Shown: one piece after another, positions 18,588-28,228 of the stretch
How the letters are laid out: each line of letters begins with the position of its first letter
Numbering within the stretch: the stretch's first letter is position 1
Source of the DNA: Neomegalonema perideroedes DSM 15528
GTDB lineage: Bacteria > Pseudomonadota > Alphaproteobacteria > Rhodobacterales > Rhodobacteraceae
Direction of reading: 5' to 3'
Assembly: GCF_000374145.1 (NCBI RefSeq)
Contig: NZ_KB893665.1
Coordinates: forward strand, 1 to 64,000
Length of the DNA: 64,000 nt
Notes under the pieces: model-generated
The model's database searches: none
The model's input: only the letters and a program-made list of their open reading frames with translations
Told to the model about the DNA's origin: nothing
Position numbers and translations under genes: made by a program

Positions 18588-19588
18588 CCATGGCCCCCCC
18601 TCCCCGCCCTATTCCTCCTCGCCATATCCCTGATCGCCTCAACGGCTCTTTTCTGCGCCGCCTCAAAAGCTGGGAGACGCTGCTCCTCGCGGTGGCCGCG
18701 GCGATCTTCACCTTCAACGCTCTGGCCTCGCCCTATTTCCTCGATCCGTGGAATCTCTCGGACGCCACCTTCAATTTCACCGAAAAGGCGATGATCGCTC
18801 TGGCCATGGCCTTGCTCATCATCGCCGGCGAGATCGACCTCTCCGTGGGCGCGATCATCGCTCTGGCCTCGGTGGCCATGGGCGCCGCCCGGCAAATGGG
18901 CGTCGAGACCACGGGACTCGTGCTGATCGGCGCGGGCGTGGGGCTGGCCTGCGGCGCCTTCAACGGCTTCCTCGTGGCGGGATTGGGGCTGCCCTCCATC
19001 GTGGCGACCATCGGCACGATGAGCCTCTTTCGCGGAATCGCCTATATCATCCTTGGAGACGGCGCCTATGGCGGTTATCCGGCCTCCTTCGCCTGGTTCG
19101 GCCAGGGCTACGTCTGGGGCGCGATCACCTTCGAGCTGGCGCTTCTGGCGGTTCTGGCCGTGGTCTACGGCGTCTTGCTCCATGGGACGAATTTCGGCCG
19201 TCGCATTTACGCCATCGGCAATAACGCGACCGCCGCCGCCTTCTCCGGCGTGAGGGTGCGCCGCATCCGCATGACGCTCTTCATGCTGACCGGCCTCATG
19301 GCCGGGATCGCCTCGGTCTGCCTGACCTCGCGGCTCGGCTCCACGCGACCCTCCATCGGCATGGGCATGGAGCTTGAGGTGATCACCATGGTGGTTCTGG
19401 GCGGGGTGGCGATCACCGGCGGCTCCGGCACGATCCTCGGGGTGATGCTGGCGGCGCTGATCATGGGTCTGATCACCTTCGGACTCGGATTGCTGAACGT
19501 GCCCGGCGTGGTGATGTCGATTTTCGTGGGAATCCTGCTGATCTCGGTGATCGCGCTTCCCAAGCTTCTGGAGAAAATGCGGCGATGA
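18584..19588 (+). CDS. rhaQ: Rhamnose ABC transporter permease RhaQ
   Basis: The second CUT2-type permease of the rhamnose importer, 334 aa. It has the markers [17 protein letters not shown] near residue 85, [15 protein letters not shown] near 135 and [17 protein letters not shown] near 270. The N-terminus carries a proline-rich cytoplasmic lead (residues 3-15) before the first helix. The gene overlaps rhaP and rhaM by ATGA at both ends, so the whole set from rhaT to rhaK is one tightly coupled operon. Confidence 0.92.
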   Translation: MTMAPPPRPIPPRHIPDRLNGSFLRRLKSWETLLLAVAAAIFTFNALASPYFLDPWNLSDATFNFTEKAMIALAMALLIIAGEIDLSVGAIIALASVAMGAARQMGVETTGLVLIGAGVGLACGAFNGFLVAGLGLPSIVATIGTMSLFRGIAYIILGDGAYGGYPASFAWFGQGYVWGAITFELALLAVLAVVYGVLLHGTNFGRRIYAIGNNATAAAFSGVRVRRIRMTLFMLTGLMAGIASVCLTSRLGSTRPSIGMGMELEVITMVVLGGVAITGGSGTILGVMLAALIMGLITFGLGLLNVPGVVMSIFVGILLISVIALPKLLEKMRR

Positions 19589-19902
19589 TGGAGAAACACG
19601 CCTTCAAGATGCGCCTCAAGCCCGGCTTCGAGGCTGAATATCGCCGCCGCCATGACGAGATCTGGCAGGAATTGGCGGATCTCCTCCATGAGGCGGGAGT
19701 TCAGGATTACTCCATCCATCTCGATCGCGAGACGGGGACGCTCTTCGGCGTCCTCTGGCGGCGGGCGGATCACGCCATGGAGGCTTTGCCGGGACATCCG
19801 GTCATGAAGCGCTGGTGGGCCTTCATGGCCGATCTCATGGAGACCAATCCCGATCAATCCCCGGTCTCCGTTCCGCTTGAGACGGTGTTCCATCTGCCAT
19901 GA
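19585..19902 (+). CDS. rhaM: L-rhamnose mutarotase
   Basis: A 105-aa protein matching the RhaM/RhaU family in length and sequence ([21 protein letters not shown] near the N-terminus, with the conserved Tyr-Arg-Arg-His, and [14 protein letters not shown] in the C-terminal third). It interconverts alpha- and beta-L-rhamnopyranose in the cytoplasm, feeding the isomerase. It is embedded between rhaQ and rhaK with four-base overlaps, the same position as rhaU in Rhizobium leguminosarum. Confidence 0.92.
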   Translation: MMEKHAFKMRLKPGFEAEYRRRHDEIWQELADLLHEAGVQDYSIHLDRETGTLFGVLWRRADHAMEALPGHPVMKRWWAFMADLMETNPDQSPVSVPLETVFHLP

Positions 19903-21257
19903 GGCCGCTTCGCAAGATCGCCGTGCTGGATTTCGGCAAGACCAACGTGAAGCTCGCGCTGGTCGATCTGGAGCGCCGCGCCGAAATCGACCTGCGGCGA
20001 CGGCCCAACCTCGTCGCGCGTTCGGGGCCCTATCCGCATCATCCCACGGCGGAGCATTGGGCCTTCATCCTCGACTCGCTGAAGGATCTGGCGGCGGCGC
20101 ATGAGATCGACGCGATCTCCATCGCGGCCCATGGCGCCACGGGCGCCCTCGTCGACGCGGCGGGGGATCTGGTCCTTCCCATCCTCGATTACGAGCATGA
20201 GTTCGATCCGGGGAATTACGACGCCCTCCGCCCCGATTTCGCTGAAACAGGCTCTCCGAGGCTGGCCATGGGCCTGAACCTCGGGGCGCAGCTTTACTGG
20301 CAAGCCCGCGCCTTCCCTGAGGATTTCGCCCGCGCCGTCCACCTCCTCACCTATCCGCAATATTGGATGATGCGCCTCAGCGGCGTCCCCTCGACGGAGG
20401 CCACGTCGCTCGGCTGCCATACGGATCTCTGGAATCCGCATGCGGGGGATTTCTCCTCCCTCGTGGCGCGCATGGGCTGGCGGAAGCTCATGCCGCCCTT
20501 GCGGCGCGCGGCGGAGATCCTCGGGCCGATCCTGCCGGAGGTCGCGGCGCGGACGGGCCTGCGCCCTGAGACTCCCGTCTTCTGCGGGCTGCATGACAGC
20601 AACGCCTCGCTTTATCCGCATCTCGCCGCGCGGGAGGGGCCTTTCTCGGTGGTCTCGACGGGAACATGGGTCGTCTGCATGGCCGTCGGCGCGGAGCCGA
20701 AAGCCCTCGATCCCCGACGCGACGCCCTGATCAACGTCGACGCCCATGGCTCCCCCACGCCCTCGGCGCGCTTCATGGGCGGGCGGGAATATGAGCTGAT
20801 CCGCAAGGGTCGCGACCTCGCCGCGACGCCCGAAGCCGCGGCGACGGTCCTCGCGCGAGGAATCCTGCTGCTTCCGGCGGTCGAGCCCTCTTCCGGCCCT
20901 TTCCGGGGACGCAAGGCCTGCTGGAGCTTCGCCCCCGCCGACGAAGCTCAGGAGGCGGCGGGGCTGGCCTTTTATCTGGCGCTCATGACCGCCGAATGCC
21001 TCGCGATGATCGGCGCGCGCGGCCCCATCCTCGTGGAGGGGCCTTTCGCCCGCAACGCCGAATATCGCGCGATGCTGGCCGCCGCCTCCGGACGCCCCGT
21101 CGAGGCTTCCGAAGGCGCGACGGGCACCGCCCTCGGCGCGGCCCTGCTGGCGGATTCAGGCGCGCGCCCCGCTCCGCCGCAGATAGAATCCGCGCCGCCC
21201 GCTCCGGCTTTCGCCGCCTACGCCGCCCTTTGGCGCGAGGCGCTGCGCGATGTCTGA
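19899..21257 (+). CDS. rhaK: L-rhamnulokinase / rhamnose kinase (FGGY family)
   Basis: A 452-aa FGGY carbohydrate kinase. The N-terminal phosphate-binding motif is [16 protein letters not shown] (residues 7-22). [12 protein letters not shown] near residue 95 belongs to the sugar site, and [13 protein letters not shown] and [12 protein letters not shown] near 230-265 are the ATPase-fold signatures of the RhaK branch. It phosphorylates rhamnulose for RhaD; in rhizobia RhaK is also needed for uptake. It is last in the rha operon, and its stop lies one base from the stop of the convergent GH105 gene, so there is no room for an ordinary terminator. Confidence 0.9.
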   Translation: MRPLRKIAVLDFGKTNVKLALVDLERRAEIDLRRRPNLVARSGPYPHHPTAEHWAFILDSLKDLAAAHEIDAISIAAHGATGALVDAAGDLVLPILDYEHEFDPGNYDALRPDFAETGSPRLAMGLNLGAQLYWQARAFPEDFARAVHLLTYPQYWMMRLSGVPSTEATSLGCHTDLWNPHAGDFSSLVARMGWRKLMPPLRRAAEILGPILPEVAARTGLRPETPVFCGLHDSNASLYPHLAAREGPFSVVSTGTWVVCMAVGAEPKALDPRRDALINVDAHGSPTPSARFMGGREYELIRKGRDLAATPEAAATVLARGILLLPAVEPSSGPFRGRKACWSFAPADEAQEAAGLAFYLALMTAECLAMIGARGPILVEGPFARNAEYRAMLAAASGRPVEASEGATGTALGAALLADSGARPAPPQIESAPPAPAFAAYAALWREALRDV

Positions 21258-21258
21258 T

Positions 21259-22353
21259 TCACGCCGCCGCGCGCTTCGCCCTTCTGAGCCCTTCGGCGGC
21301 GGCCATCATCAGCGGCCCGACGCCTTTGGCGTCGTCGGCCACCACCTGCTCCGTGAGGTAATAGCCGGGAGTTCCGTCACGATAAGCGCCGCCGAATCCG
21401 CCGAGGCCCGCCACATGGCAGACGCCCGCGAACTCCAGCCCGCCGTCCGGTTTGGGCCGCAGGGCGTCGCGCTCCAGAGCCGCCATGGTCTTTTGCGCCG
21501 CCGCGACGGCCTCCGGCCCCGCGAGGCCCAGATCCGCCGCGCGATACAACGCATAGGCCAGCATGGCCGAGGCCGAACTCTCCTCGTAATTCCCCGGCAG
21601 CTCGGGCAGGTCGATCACCTGAAGCCAGAGCCCCGAAGGCCGCGCCAATTCGAGCAGCCGCGCCATGAGGCGCCGCGTCGGCTCCGCGATCCGCGGCGCG
21701 GCTTCCGGGCCGACCAGCGCCAGCACGTCGACGAGCGCCATGGCCAGCCAGCCGAGCGCCCGCGCCCAATGCGCCGGAGACCGCCCGGTGGCCGGATCGG
21801 CCCAAGCCTGCAAACGCCCTTCGTCCACGCCATGGACGTAAAGCCGGGTCTCCGCGCGCCAGGTCAGGCGAAGGGCGGTCTCCAGCTGGCGCAGAGCGTC
21901 CGCGACCGCGGCCTCGTCGCCCGTCGCCTGAGCCCATTCGATCTGGAAAGGCAGACCCATATAAAGCCCGTCCAGCCAGACTTGCGCCGGATAACGCAGC
22001 TTATGCCAATAGACTCCCGAGCGCGTGCGCGGATGGGCGCGGAGCTGGCTTCCGAGCAGATGCGCGGGCTTGAGCCAAGCCTCGTCTCCCGTCGCGCGCC
22101 GCAGATGAAACAGAGCACGGCCCGACAGGATGTTGTCGATGTTGAATTCAAGGATCTCATAGCCCTTCAGCCCGCCCTCCGGCGTGATCTGAGGCCCGAT
22201 CAGACGGCGCAGATGCTCAAGCCAGCGGGGATCTCCGGTCGCCTCATGCAGCAGCCCGAGGCCGCGATAGACGCAGCCGTCCTCATAGCACCAGGGCCCG
22301 CCCTTATAGGGCTGATAGGCGCGGGCGTAGGCGTCGAAATAAGCGGTCAGCAT
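21259..22353 (-). CDS. GH105 unsaturated glucuronyl/galacturonyl hydrolase (second copy)
   Basis: A 364-aa GH88/GH105 protein, distant from the copy at 9115. Signatures include GGPWCYEDGCVYRGLGLLHEATGDPRW near the N-terminus (as WCYEDGCVYRGLG), PAQVWLDGLYMGLPF near residue 135, SPAHWARALGWLAMALVD near 200 and PGNYEESSASAMLAYALY near 250. It has no signal peptide, so cytoplasmic removal of unsaturated uronic acid from imported oligomers is expected. The start at 22353 was chosen because its ATG overlaps the end of the GH28 gene (ATGCTGA, 7 nt), indicating coupling. Upstream reading is GH28 in another frame. Confidence 0.88.
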   Translation of the reverse strand: MLTAYFDAYARAYQPYKGGPWCYEDGCVYRGLGLLHEATGDPRWLEHLRRLIGPQITPEGGLKGYEILEFNIDNILSGRALFHLRRATGDEAWLKPAHLLGSQLRAHPRTRSGVYWHKLRYPAQVWLDGLYMGLPFQIEWAQATGDEAAVADALRQLETALRLTWRAETRLYVHGVDEGRLQAWADPATGRSPAHWARALGWLAMALVDVLALVGPEAAPRIAEPTRRLMARLLELARPSGLWLQVIDLPELPGNYEESSASAMLAYALYRAADLGLAGPEAVAAAQKTMAALERDALRPKPDGGLEFAGVCHVAGLGGFGGAYRDGTPGYYLTEQVVADDAKGVGPLMMAAAEGLRRAKRAAA

Positions 22354-23924
22354 GAAGGCTCTCCGAGGATGGATAGGGGGACTTCCGTCTCTTCCAGCGT
22401 GAGATCGGCGAATTGGGCCACGAGGCCCGCGTGATGAAGCAGCGGCAGGTTCAGCGCCATGTCGGGGACGTCGCCCGTCGGGCTGGCGTCGTAGCTCACG
22501 CTCAGGCGGCGGATCTCCACGCCGCGCAGAGGCGATTCCGGCAGGCCGAAGAAAGCGCCCGCCGCCACCCGGACCTCCTCCATGCGCAGCTCTTCGATGC
22601 GGAGGCCGGAGACGGCGGGGGTCAGGTCGTCCACGGGACGGGGCTCGCGGGACTGCACGACATCCGAAGTCCCGTCCGGGTCGCAGAAGTAGAAGCTGTT
22701 GACCGAAATTCCGGTCTCCACCCGGCGCATGACCGAGCGGCTCAGGCGCAAATCCGAGACCGATCCGCCCCGGCCCCGGCGCGTCTTGATCCTCAGGCCG
22801 CGATCCGTGCCGAGAAAATCGCAATCCTCGATCCCGACGTCCCGCACCCCGCCCGACATCTCCGAGCCCATGACCACGCCGCCATGTCCGCGCTCCAGCA
22901 GGCAATGACGAATCCGCAGGCCCGAACAGGGCGCCAGATGATCCGACTCGCCCTGAGGCCCGCGCTTGCCCGCCTTCACCGCCACGCAATCGTCGCCCAC
23001 CGAAACATGCAGCCCTTCGAGCAGAACCTCTGCGCACATCTCGGGATCGAAGCCGTCGGTGTTGGGGCTGTCGGGCGGATTCTCAATGCGCAGGCCGAAG
23101 GCCGAAACCCGGCGACAGAGCAAGGGATGCACCGTCCATGAGGGCGAATCCCGCACCGTCACGCCCGAGAGCGTCACGTCTTCGCAGCGGCTGAGGAAGA
23201 TCGTGCGGGCGCGGCGGGCGCCTTCGCGAGTCTCCTTAGGCCAGCTCCACCAATCCCCCGCCGAGCCGCCGCCCTCCAGCGCGCCGAGCCCCGTCACGGC
23301 GATCTTCTGCAGGCCGATCCCGGTGATCAAAGAGGCGTAGGAGGCTTCCGGCAGGCCCTCCCATGAAGCGAGCATGCGTCCGGCGCCGTCGCGGGCGGGG
23401 AGGATGGGAATCCGGCTGCGGTCGGGCGTCAAGGCGAGGGTCGCGCCCTCCTCCAGACGCAGCGTCAGGCCGGAGCGCAGGAAGACCGGCCCCGTGATCC
23501 AGCGTCCGGCCGGGATCAGGACCGTTCCGCCCTCGCCCGCCGCGGCCATGGCGGCGGCGATGGCCGCGCCATTGTCCTCGGAGCCTTCCCGCGCCCCAAA
23601 GCGCGAGACATCGGCCAGACCCGCGCAATCCGCCGCGCGAAAGGCCAGAGGCTCGGCGCCTTCGAGTTCGAGAAGATGCTCCGCGCCGGGAAGCAGCCCG
23701 TCGAGGATCAGCAAGGCCCGCCGCGCCGCGCCCTCGGCGATCAGACGCCCCGCAGCCGTCAGACGCCAGCCTCTCGGCGCGGCGAGGAAATGGCGGGCGC
23801 CGGGCTCGGGGATCAGAATCGCCGCATGGCGGGCGCCGAGATGGCGCGGAGCAAGGCGAAGCGGAGAATGCGAAGCCTCGGCCCGCTCCGGCGCAAGCGC
23901 GGAGAAGGAGGATGCAGGAGACAT
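22347..23924 (-). CDS. GH28 polygalacturonase-type glycosidase
   Basis: A 525-aa protein with the GH28 right-handed beta-helix signatures: NTDGFD at residue 288, GDDC at 310-313, GHGG at 346-349 and RIKT near 378. These carry the three catalytic aspartates and the substrate-binding His, Arg and Lys. The first roughly 90 residues look like the N-terminal domain found in exo-acting members. There is no signal peptide, so an intracellular exo-polygalacturonase or rhamnogalacturonan hydrolase acting on imported oligomers is most likely. It is coupled to GH105 downstream and follows the transporter genes on the same strand. Confidence 0.88.
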   Translation of the reverse strand: MSPASSFSALAPERAEASHSPLRLAPRHLGARHAAILIPEPGARHFLAAPRGWRLTAAGRLIAEGAARRALLILDGLLPGAEHLLELEGAEPLAFRAADCAGLADVSRFGAREGSEDNGAAIAAAMAAAGEGGTVLIPAGRWITGPVFLRSGLTLRLEEGATLALTPDRSRIPILPARDGAGRMLASWEGLPEASYASLITGIGLQKIAVTGLGALEGGGSAGDWWSWPKETREGARRARTIFLSRCEDVTLSGVTVRDSPSWTVHPLLCRRVSAFGLRIENPPDSPNTDGFDPEMCAEVLLEGLHVSVGDDCVAVKAGKRGPQGESDHLAPCSGLRIRHCLLERGHGGVVMGSEMSGGVRDVGIEDCDFLGTDRGLRIKTRRGRGGSVSDLRLSRSVMRRVETGISVNSFYFCDPDGTSDVVQSREPRPVDDLTPAVSGLRIEELRMEEVRVAAGAFFGLPESPLRGVEIRRLSVSYDASPTGDVPDMALNLPLLHHAGLVAQFADLTLEETEVPLSILGEPSC

Positions 23925-23954
23925 GGCGTCGCCGCCCTTCGGCGGCCCTCTCGG

Positions 23955-23997
23955 CTAAAAGGGAAAGGCGGCCCGAACCCGCGAAGGCTCGGGCCGC
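23955..23997 (-). terminator. Hairpin with T-rich tail after the second binding-protein gene
   Basis: On the minus strand, GCGGCCCGA (23997-23989) pairs with TCGGGCCGC (23976-23968) around a 12-nt loop, followed by CTTTCCCTTTT (23967-23957). It begins 11 nt after the stop of the binding-protein gene (24008) and precedes the GH28 start at 23924. Read-through to GH28-GH105 seems required, so a partial terminator is likely, matching the rhaS and xylF situations. Confidence 0.7.
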
Positions 23998-24007
23998 GTG
24001 AAGGGCG

Positions 24008-25249
24008 TCACATGCGCGTCAGAGCCCGGTTCACGCTGCGGATGATGGTCGAGGCGGCTTCCTCCGGCGAGATCTGGCCATAGGCCATTTCTTCAATGGC
24101 GTCGTTCAGAGCCTCGCGCACCGCCGGATGCTCGTTCAGCGGCGAGACGGCGGGGCCGCTGGCCTCGGAGACGATCTTCGCGGCCTCCAGCAATTCCGGC
24201 GAGAGCTTCCCCGCCTCGGTGAGGGTCTTCAGCGCCACGGCGGAGGCCGGGAGGCCGCGGGTGTCGCCGAGGATGGTCACGGCCTCGGGATCGTTGAGCA
24301 GGCAATTGACGATTTCGGCGGCGGCTTTGGGCTCGCGCGAATTCTTCGAGATCGAGAAGACCATCGAAGGCTTGCGATAAACGCCGTCGGAGGTCGCGCC
24401 TTCGACGCGGAAGGGCGGAGTCGGGATCAGCTTCCCTTCGACGAGGGGATCGGCGTATTTGCCGTAGGTCGAATCCCATTCATAGGATCCGCCGACCTTG
24501 CCGTCTCGCCAGGCGGCTTCGTCGAAGAGCTCGATGTTGCCCACCGCGACCGCCGTCCGCCAGGGACGGATGACGCCTTTTTCCGACAGGCTCTGATAAA
24601 ACTTCAGCGCTTCGGCCAGTTCTTCTTCGGTCCAGGCGACTTTTCCGGTCTCCGGGTCGATCAGATCCTTGCCGGTCTGCTGAGCCGCCGCCAGAGAGAC
24701 GATGAAGATCGCGTTCAGCTTCACCGCGTCGAAGGGATAAGCGCCTTCGGGATTCAGCTTTTTGGCGGCCTCCTCCAGATCGGCCCAGCTTTTCGGCAGA
24801 GGCAGGCCCGCTTTTTCAAAAACCGCGTCGTTGAAATAGAAGACGCGCCCCGTGACCGAGACCGGCAGGCCGTTGAGCTTGCCGTTCATGGTTCCGCCCG
24901 CAAGCTGATCCTCGGTCCATTGGCTGAGGTCGATGACGTCGGCGTAATCGCGCAGATCGGCGAAGGCGCTCCCATCCGCCGAGAATTGATGCAGCCAAGG
25001 CCAGTTGATCTGCATGACGTCGGCTTCGGTGCGGCCCGCGAGCTGGGTGGTGACGCGCTCGCCATGGCCCTGCCAGCCGGTGAACTCCGGCTTGACCACA
25101 TGGCCGAGCTTCGCGCCGCAGAGCTTCAACGCCTCCTGCGTGGCGAGGTGGCGCCCGTCGCCGCCCCACCAGGACATGCGCAGCTCCGCCGCCGAGGCGG
25201 CTCCGATAAAGCCGAGGCTGAGCGCCAAAGCGCTGACGATGGTTTTCAT
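24008..25249 (-). CDS. Periplasmic oligogalacturonide-type binding protein
   Basis: A 413-aa extracellular solute-binding protein (family 1) with a signal peptide (MKTIVSALALSLGFIG..., cleaved after AASAA) and the mature start ELRMSWWGGDGRH. It is paralogous to the protein at 6393. Its neighbours (ATPase, two permeases, GH28, GH105) make it the main binding component of a TogMNAB-like importer for oligogalacturonides or rhamnogalacturonan fragments; the exact ligand is inferred. The ATG at 25249 has GGGAGGAAAA about 4 nt upstream and is preferred over an ATG 27 nt earlier. Confidence 0.88.
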   Translation of the reverse strand: MKTIVSALALSLGFIGAASAAELRMSWWGGDGRHLATQEALKLCGAKLGHVVKPEFTGWQGHGERVTTQLAGRTEADVMQINWPWLHQFSADGSAFADLRDYADVIDLSQWTEDQLAGGTMNGKLNGLPVSVTGRVFYFNDAVFEKAGLPLPKSWADLEEAAKKLNPEGAYPFDAVKLNAIFIVSLAAAQQTGKDLIDPETGKVAWTEEELAEALKFYQSLSEKGVIRPWRTAVAVGNIELFDEAAWRDGKVGGSYEWDSTYGKYADPLVEGKLIPTPPFRVEGATSDGVYRKPSMVFSISKNSREPKAAAEIVNCLLNDPEAVTILGDTRGLPASAVALKTLTEAGKLSPELLEAAKIVSEASGPAVSPLNEHPAVREALNDAIEEMAYGQISPEEAASTIIRSVNRALTRM

Positions 25250-25302
25250 GATTTTCCTCCCGAAGGCGCCTTTCATCCGGCGCCGTGATTTCCGCGACGG
25301 AC

Positions 25303-26421
25303 TCAGGCGAGGCTGACGTTCGCGCCGCTGGCCCGGTCGAAGATATGGACGCGGTTCTCATCCGCGCGCAGACGGATCGTCCCGCCCTGAGCGGCCTCGC
25401 GGAACAGCTCGACAGGCAGCACCACGGTGAATTTCGCGCCGCCGATGGTCACATGGGCGTCCACCTCATGGCCGAGGAAATCCACCTTGCCGACCTGCGC
25501 CGCCAGCGCTTCCGGATCATTGGGCTCGGCAAGGCGGAAATGCTGCGGACGCAGCCCCAGCGTGACCGCTTTGGGCGCATCGGCCGCGATGCGGGCGTTT
25601 TGCTCCGGCCCGAGCCGCAAAACCTGATCCCCGAAGCGCAGAGCATGGCCTTCGGGGCCGCGCTCAAGCTCCGCCTCGACGAGATTCATCTCCGGCATGC
25701 CGATGAATCCCGCCACGAAGAGATTCTCCGGGCGCTCGTAGAGCGTGGCGGGATCGGCCACCTGCATGATGCGGCCCTCCTTCATCACGCAAATGCGGTC
25801 GCCCATGGTCATGGCCTCGACCTGATCATGGGTCACATAAACCACCGTCGAGGAGCGCCCCTGCGCCTTGAGCCGCCGATGCAGCTCGGTGATGCGCACC
25901 CGCATGGAGGCGCGCAGCTTGGCGTCGAGGTTGGACAAAGGCTCGTCGAAGAGGAAGACCTCAGGCTTTTTGATCAGCGCCCGCCCCAGAGCCACGCGCT
26001 GCGCCTGTCCGCCCGAAAGCTGCTTGGGCAGGCGGTCGAGCAGAGGCCCGATCTCCAGCACCTCGGCGACTTCGGCGACGCGGCGCTCGATCTCGGCCTT
26101 TTTCTCTCCGGCGAGCCGCAGCCCGAAGGAGAGGTTCTTGCGCACCTTCATATGCGGATAGAGCGCGTAATTCTGAAAGACCATGGCGATGCCGCGATCT
26201 CCGGGCGCGAGGTTGTTCACCACCTTGCCGCCGATGGAGATATGGCCGCCGGAAATAGTCTCCAGCCCGGCGATCATGCGCAAGGTGGTGGATTTGGCGC
26301 AGCCCGAAGGCCCCACCAGCACCATGAATTCGCCGTCGGCCACCTCAAGATCGACGCCATGCACCGCCTTGAAGCCGCCGCCATAGATCTTCTCCAGATT
26401 CCGAATGGATAATTGCGCCAT
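25303..26421 (-). CDS. Sugar ABC transporter ATP-binding protein (UgpC/MsmK/TogA-like)
   Basis: A 372-aa CUT1 ATPase. Walker A is GPSGCAKST (residues 38-46), with Ala in place of the usual Gly before Lys; this variant recurs in alphaproteobacterial homologues. The signature is LSGGQAQRVALGRAL and Walker B is VFLFDEPLSNLDAKLR. The last 130 residues are the MalK-type regulatory beta-barrel (TOBE-like), including LGLRPQHFRLAE. It energises the two permeases directly upstream and may serve both binding proteins, because no second ATPase of this class occurs in the window. Confidence 0.92.
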   Translation of the reverse strand: MAQLSIRNLEKIYGGGFKAVHGVDLEVADGEFMVLVGPSGCAKSTTLRMIAGLETISGGHISIGGKVVNNLAPGDRGIAMVFQNYALYPHMKVRKNLSFGLRLAGEKKAEIERRVAEVAEVLEIGPLLDRLPKQLSGGQAQRVALGRALIKKPEVFLFDEPLSNLDAKLRASMRVRITELHRRLKAQGRSSTVVYVTHDQVEAMTMGDRICVMKEGRIMQVADPATLYERPENLFVAGFIGMPEMNLVEAELERGPEGHALRFGDQVLRLGPEQNARIAADAPKAVTLGLRPQHFRLAEPNDPEALAAQVGKVDFLGHEVDAHVTIGGAKFTVVLPVELFREAAQGGTIRLRADENRVHIFDRASGANVSLA

Positions 26422-26425
26422 GGGA

Positions 26426-27340
26426 TCAGCCTTTCACGCCGCCGGCGGAGATGCCTTCGATGAAATATTTCTGCGCCATGAAGAACACGACCAGAGACGG
26501 AGCCAGAGCCAGCACCGACATCGCGAGGATGCGGTTCCAGTCGAAGGCCTCGGAGGTGTCGATGGAGAGCTTGAGCGCCAGAGACACCGGGAATTTCTCC
26601 ACCGAGGAGAGGTAGATCAGCGGCCCGAGGAAGTCGTTCATGGTCCACATGAACTGAAACAGAGCCACCGAGATCAGCGCGGGCGTCAGCATGGGCGCCA
26701 CGATGAAGATCAGCACCTGCCAGGATTTCGCGCCGTCGACGCGGGCGGCCTCCTCCATGTCGGGCGGAATGGAGCGCAGGAACTGCACCAGCATGAAGAC
26801 GAAGAAGGCGTCTCCCGCGAAGGCCGAAGGCACCCAGAGCGGCAGATAGCTGTCGAGCCAGCCCATTTCGCTGAAGAGCAGATATTGCGGAATCCGCGTC
26901 ACGACGTTGGGCAGAAGCAGCGTCGCGATGAGCGAGGCGAAGAGGATCCGCTTGCCGGGGAACTGGAAGCGCGCGAAGCCGTAGGCCACCGCCGCGCAGG
27001 AGATCACCGTGAAGATCACCTTGGGCGCGATGATCAGGAAGGTGTTCCAGAAGAACCGCCCGAAGGTGTAGGGCGTGGAGGTCTCCCAGCCCTTGACATA
27101 GCCCGAGAGCGTCGGATCCTTCGGGATGAAGCCCGGAGAGGCGAAGATCTCGGCGTTGTTCTTAAAGGAGGCGCCGATCAGCCAGATCAGCGGATAGAGC
27201 ATCAGAACTCCCACCGCCGTCAGCACGGCGTAGCGGAGGATCATGGAGATCCGCCCGCGCCTTTCCTGAAGCGCGAGATGGCGGGCCGCTTCGGCGTCGG
27301 CGTCGAAGGCGGCGGAATCGTCGAGCATGGTCTGGCTCAT
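26426..27340 (-). CDS. Sugar ABC transporter permease (MalG/TogN-like)
   Basis: A 304-aa inner-membrane permease with about six helices (first at 34-56). The conserved EAA loop is near residue 200: EEAARVDGAKSWQVLIFIV. The cytoplasmic N-terminus is unusually long, 33 residues rich in Asp, Ala and Arg. It pairs with the MalF-like subunit upstream (gap 3 nt) and with the ATPase downstream (gap 4 nt). Substrate inferred from linked GH28/GH105 genes. Confidence 0.92.
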   Translation of the reverse strand: MSQTMLDDSAAFDADAEAARHLALQERRGRISMILRYAVLTAVGVLMLYPLIWLIGASFKNNAEIFASPGFIPKDPTLSGYVKGWETSTPYTFGRFFWNTFLIIAPKVIFTVISCAAVAYGFARFQFPGKRILFASLIATLLLPNVVTRIPQYLLFSEMGWLDSYLPLWVPSAFAGDAFFVFMLVQFLRSIPPDMEEAARVDGAKSWQVLIFIVAPMLTPALISVALFQFMWTMNDFLGPLIYLSSVEKFPVSLALKLSIDTSEAFDWNRILAMSVLALAPSLVVFFMAQKYFIEGISAGGVKG

Positions 27341-27343
27341 CGG

Positions 27344-28228
27344 TCAGCTCCTCTTATCGCCGGCGTAATAGACCCACTTCTTCGAAGACCAGAAGGCGAC
27401 CACCGTCAGAACCATGATGATCGCGAAGAGCGCCCAGGCGATGGCCGAGGCGTAGCCCATGTCGAATTTCTTGAAGGCCGTCTCGTAGATGTAGAGCGGC
27501 AGAAGATAGGTCGCGCGCAAAGGCCCGCCGTTGGTGATGACGTAAGGCCCGTTGAACTCCTGAAAGGCCTGAACCATCTGCATCACGAGATTGAAGAAGA
27601 TCACCGGCGTCAGCAGCGGCAGGGTGATCGAGAGGAAGACCCGCCATTTCGACGCGCCGTCGATGGCGGCGGCCTCGTAAAGCGATTTGTCGATGGATTG
27701 CAGCGCGGCCAGAAAAATCACCATGGCCGAGCCGAATTGCCAGACGCGCAGCAAGGTGATGGTGAACATGGCCGTGGCCGGATCGCCGAACCAGTTGATC
27801 GCCTCGATCCCGAAGACGCCCAGAGCCATGTTCACAAGCCCGGTGTCGGCGAAGATATAGCGCCAGAGCACCGCCACCGCGATGGAGCCGCCTAAAATCG
27901 AGGGCACGTAATAGGCCGTGCGGAAAAAGCCGATGGCCCGGAGCTTATAATTCAGGATCACCGCGATGAAGAGCGCGAAGGCCAGCTTCAGCGGCACCGT
28001 CAGCGCCACATAGGCCAGTGTCACGTTCAGCGAACGCATGAAGGTGCGGTCGGCGGTGAAGAGATCGACGTAATTCTCAAGCCCCACGAACTCCGCGCCG
28101 CGCATCAGGCGGTAATCGGTGAAGGAGAGCCAGAAAGAGGCCACGAAAGGCACGCCCGTGAAGATCAAAAGCCCGATCACATAGGGCAGCACATACCAAA
28201 AGCCGAGGAATCTGCTCTCGCCGCTCAT
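27344..28228 (-). CDS. Sugar ABC transporter permease (MalF/TogM-like)
   Basis: A 294-aa permease with six predicted helices (first at about 10-32) and the EAA loop EAAAIDGASKWRVFLSITLPL, seen as YEAAAIDGASKW near residue 190. I placed the start at 28228, where the protein begins MSGESRFLGFWYVLPYVIG and a purine-rich GGAAGGGCGGAG lies just upstream. Reading further upstream in this frame gives Arg/Pro-rich sequence unlike the family. The ATG overlaps the stop of a 41-codon leader ORF (ATGA), suggesting translational coupling. Confidence 0.9.
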   Translation of the reverse strand: MSGESRFLGFWYVLPYVIGLLIFTGVPFVASFWLSFTDYRLMRGAEFVGLENYVDLFTADRTFMRSLNVTLAYVALTVPLKLAFALFIAVILNYKLRAIGFFRTAYYVPSILGGSIAVAVLWRYIFADTGLVNMALGVFGIEAINWFGDPATAMFTITLLRVWQFGSAMVIFLAALQSIDKSLYEAAAIDGASKWRVFLSITLPLLTPVIFFNLVMQMVQAFQEFNGPYVITNGGPLRATYLLPLYIYETAFKKFDMGYASAIAWALFAIIMVLTVVAFWSSKKWVYYAGDKRS

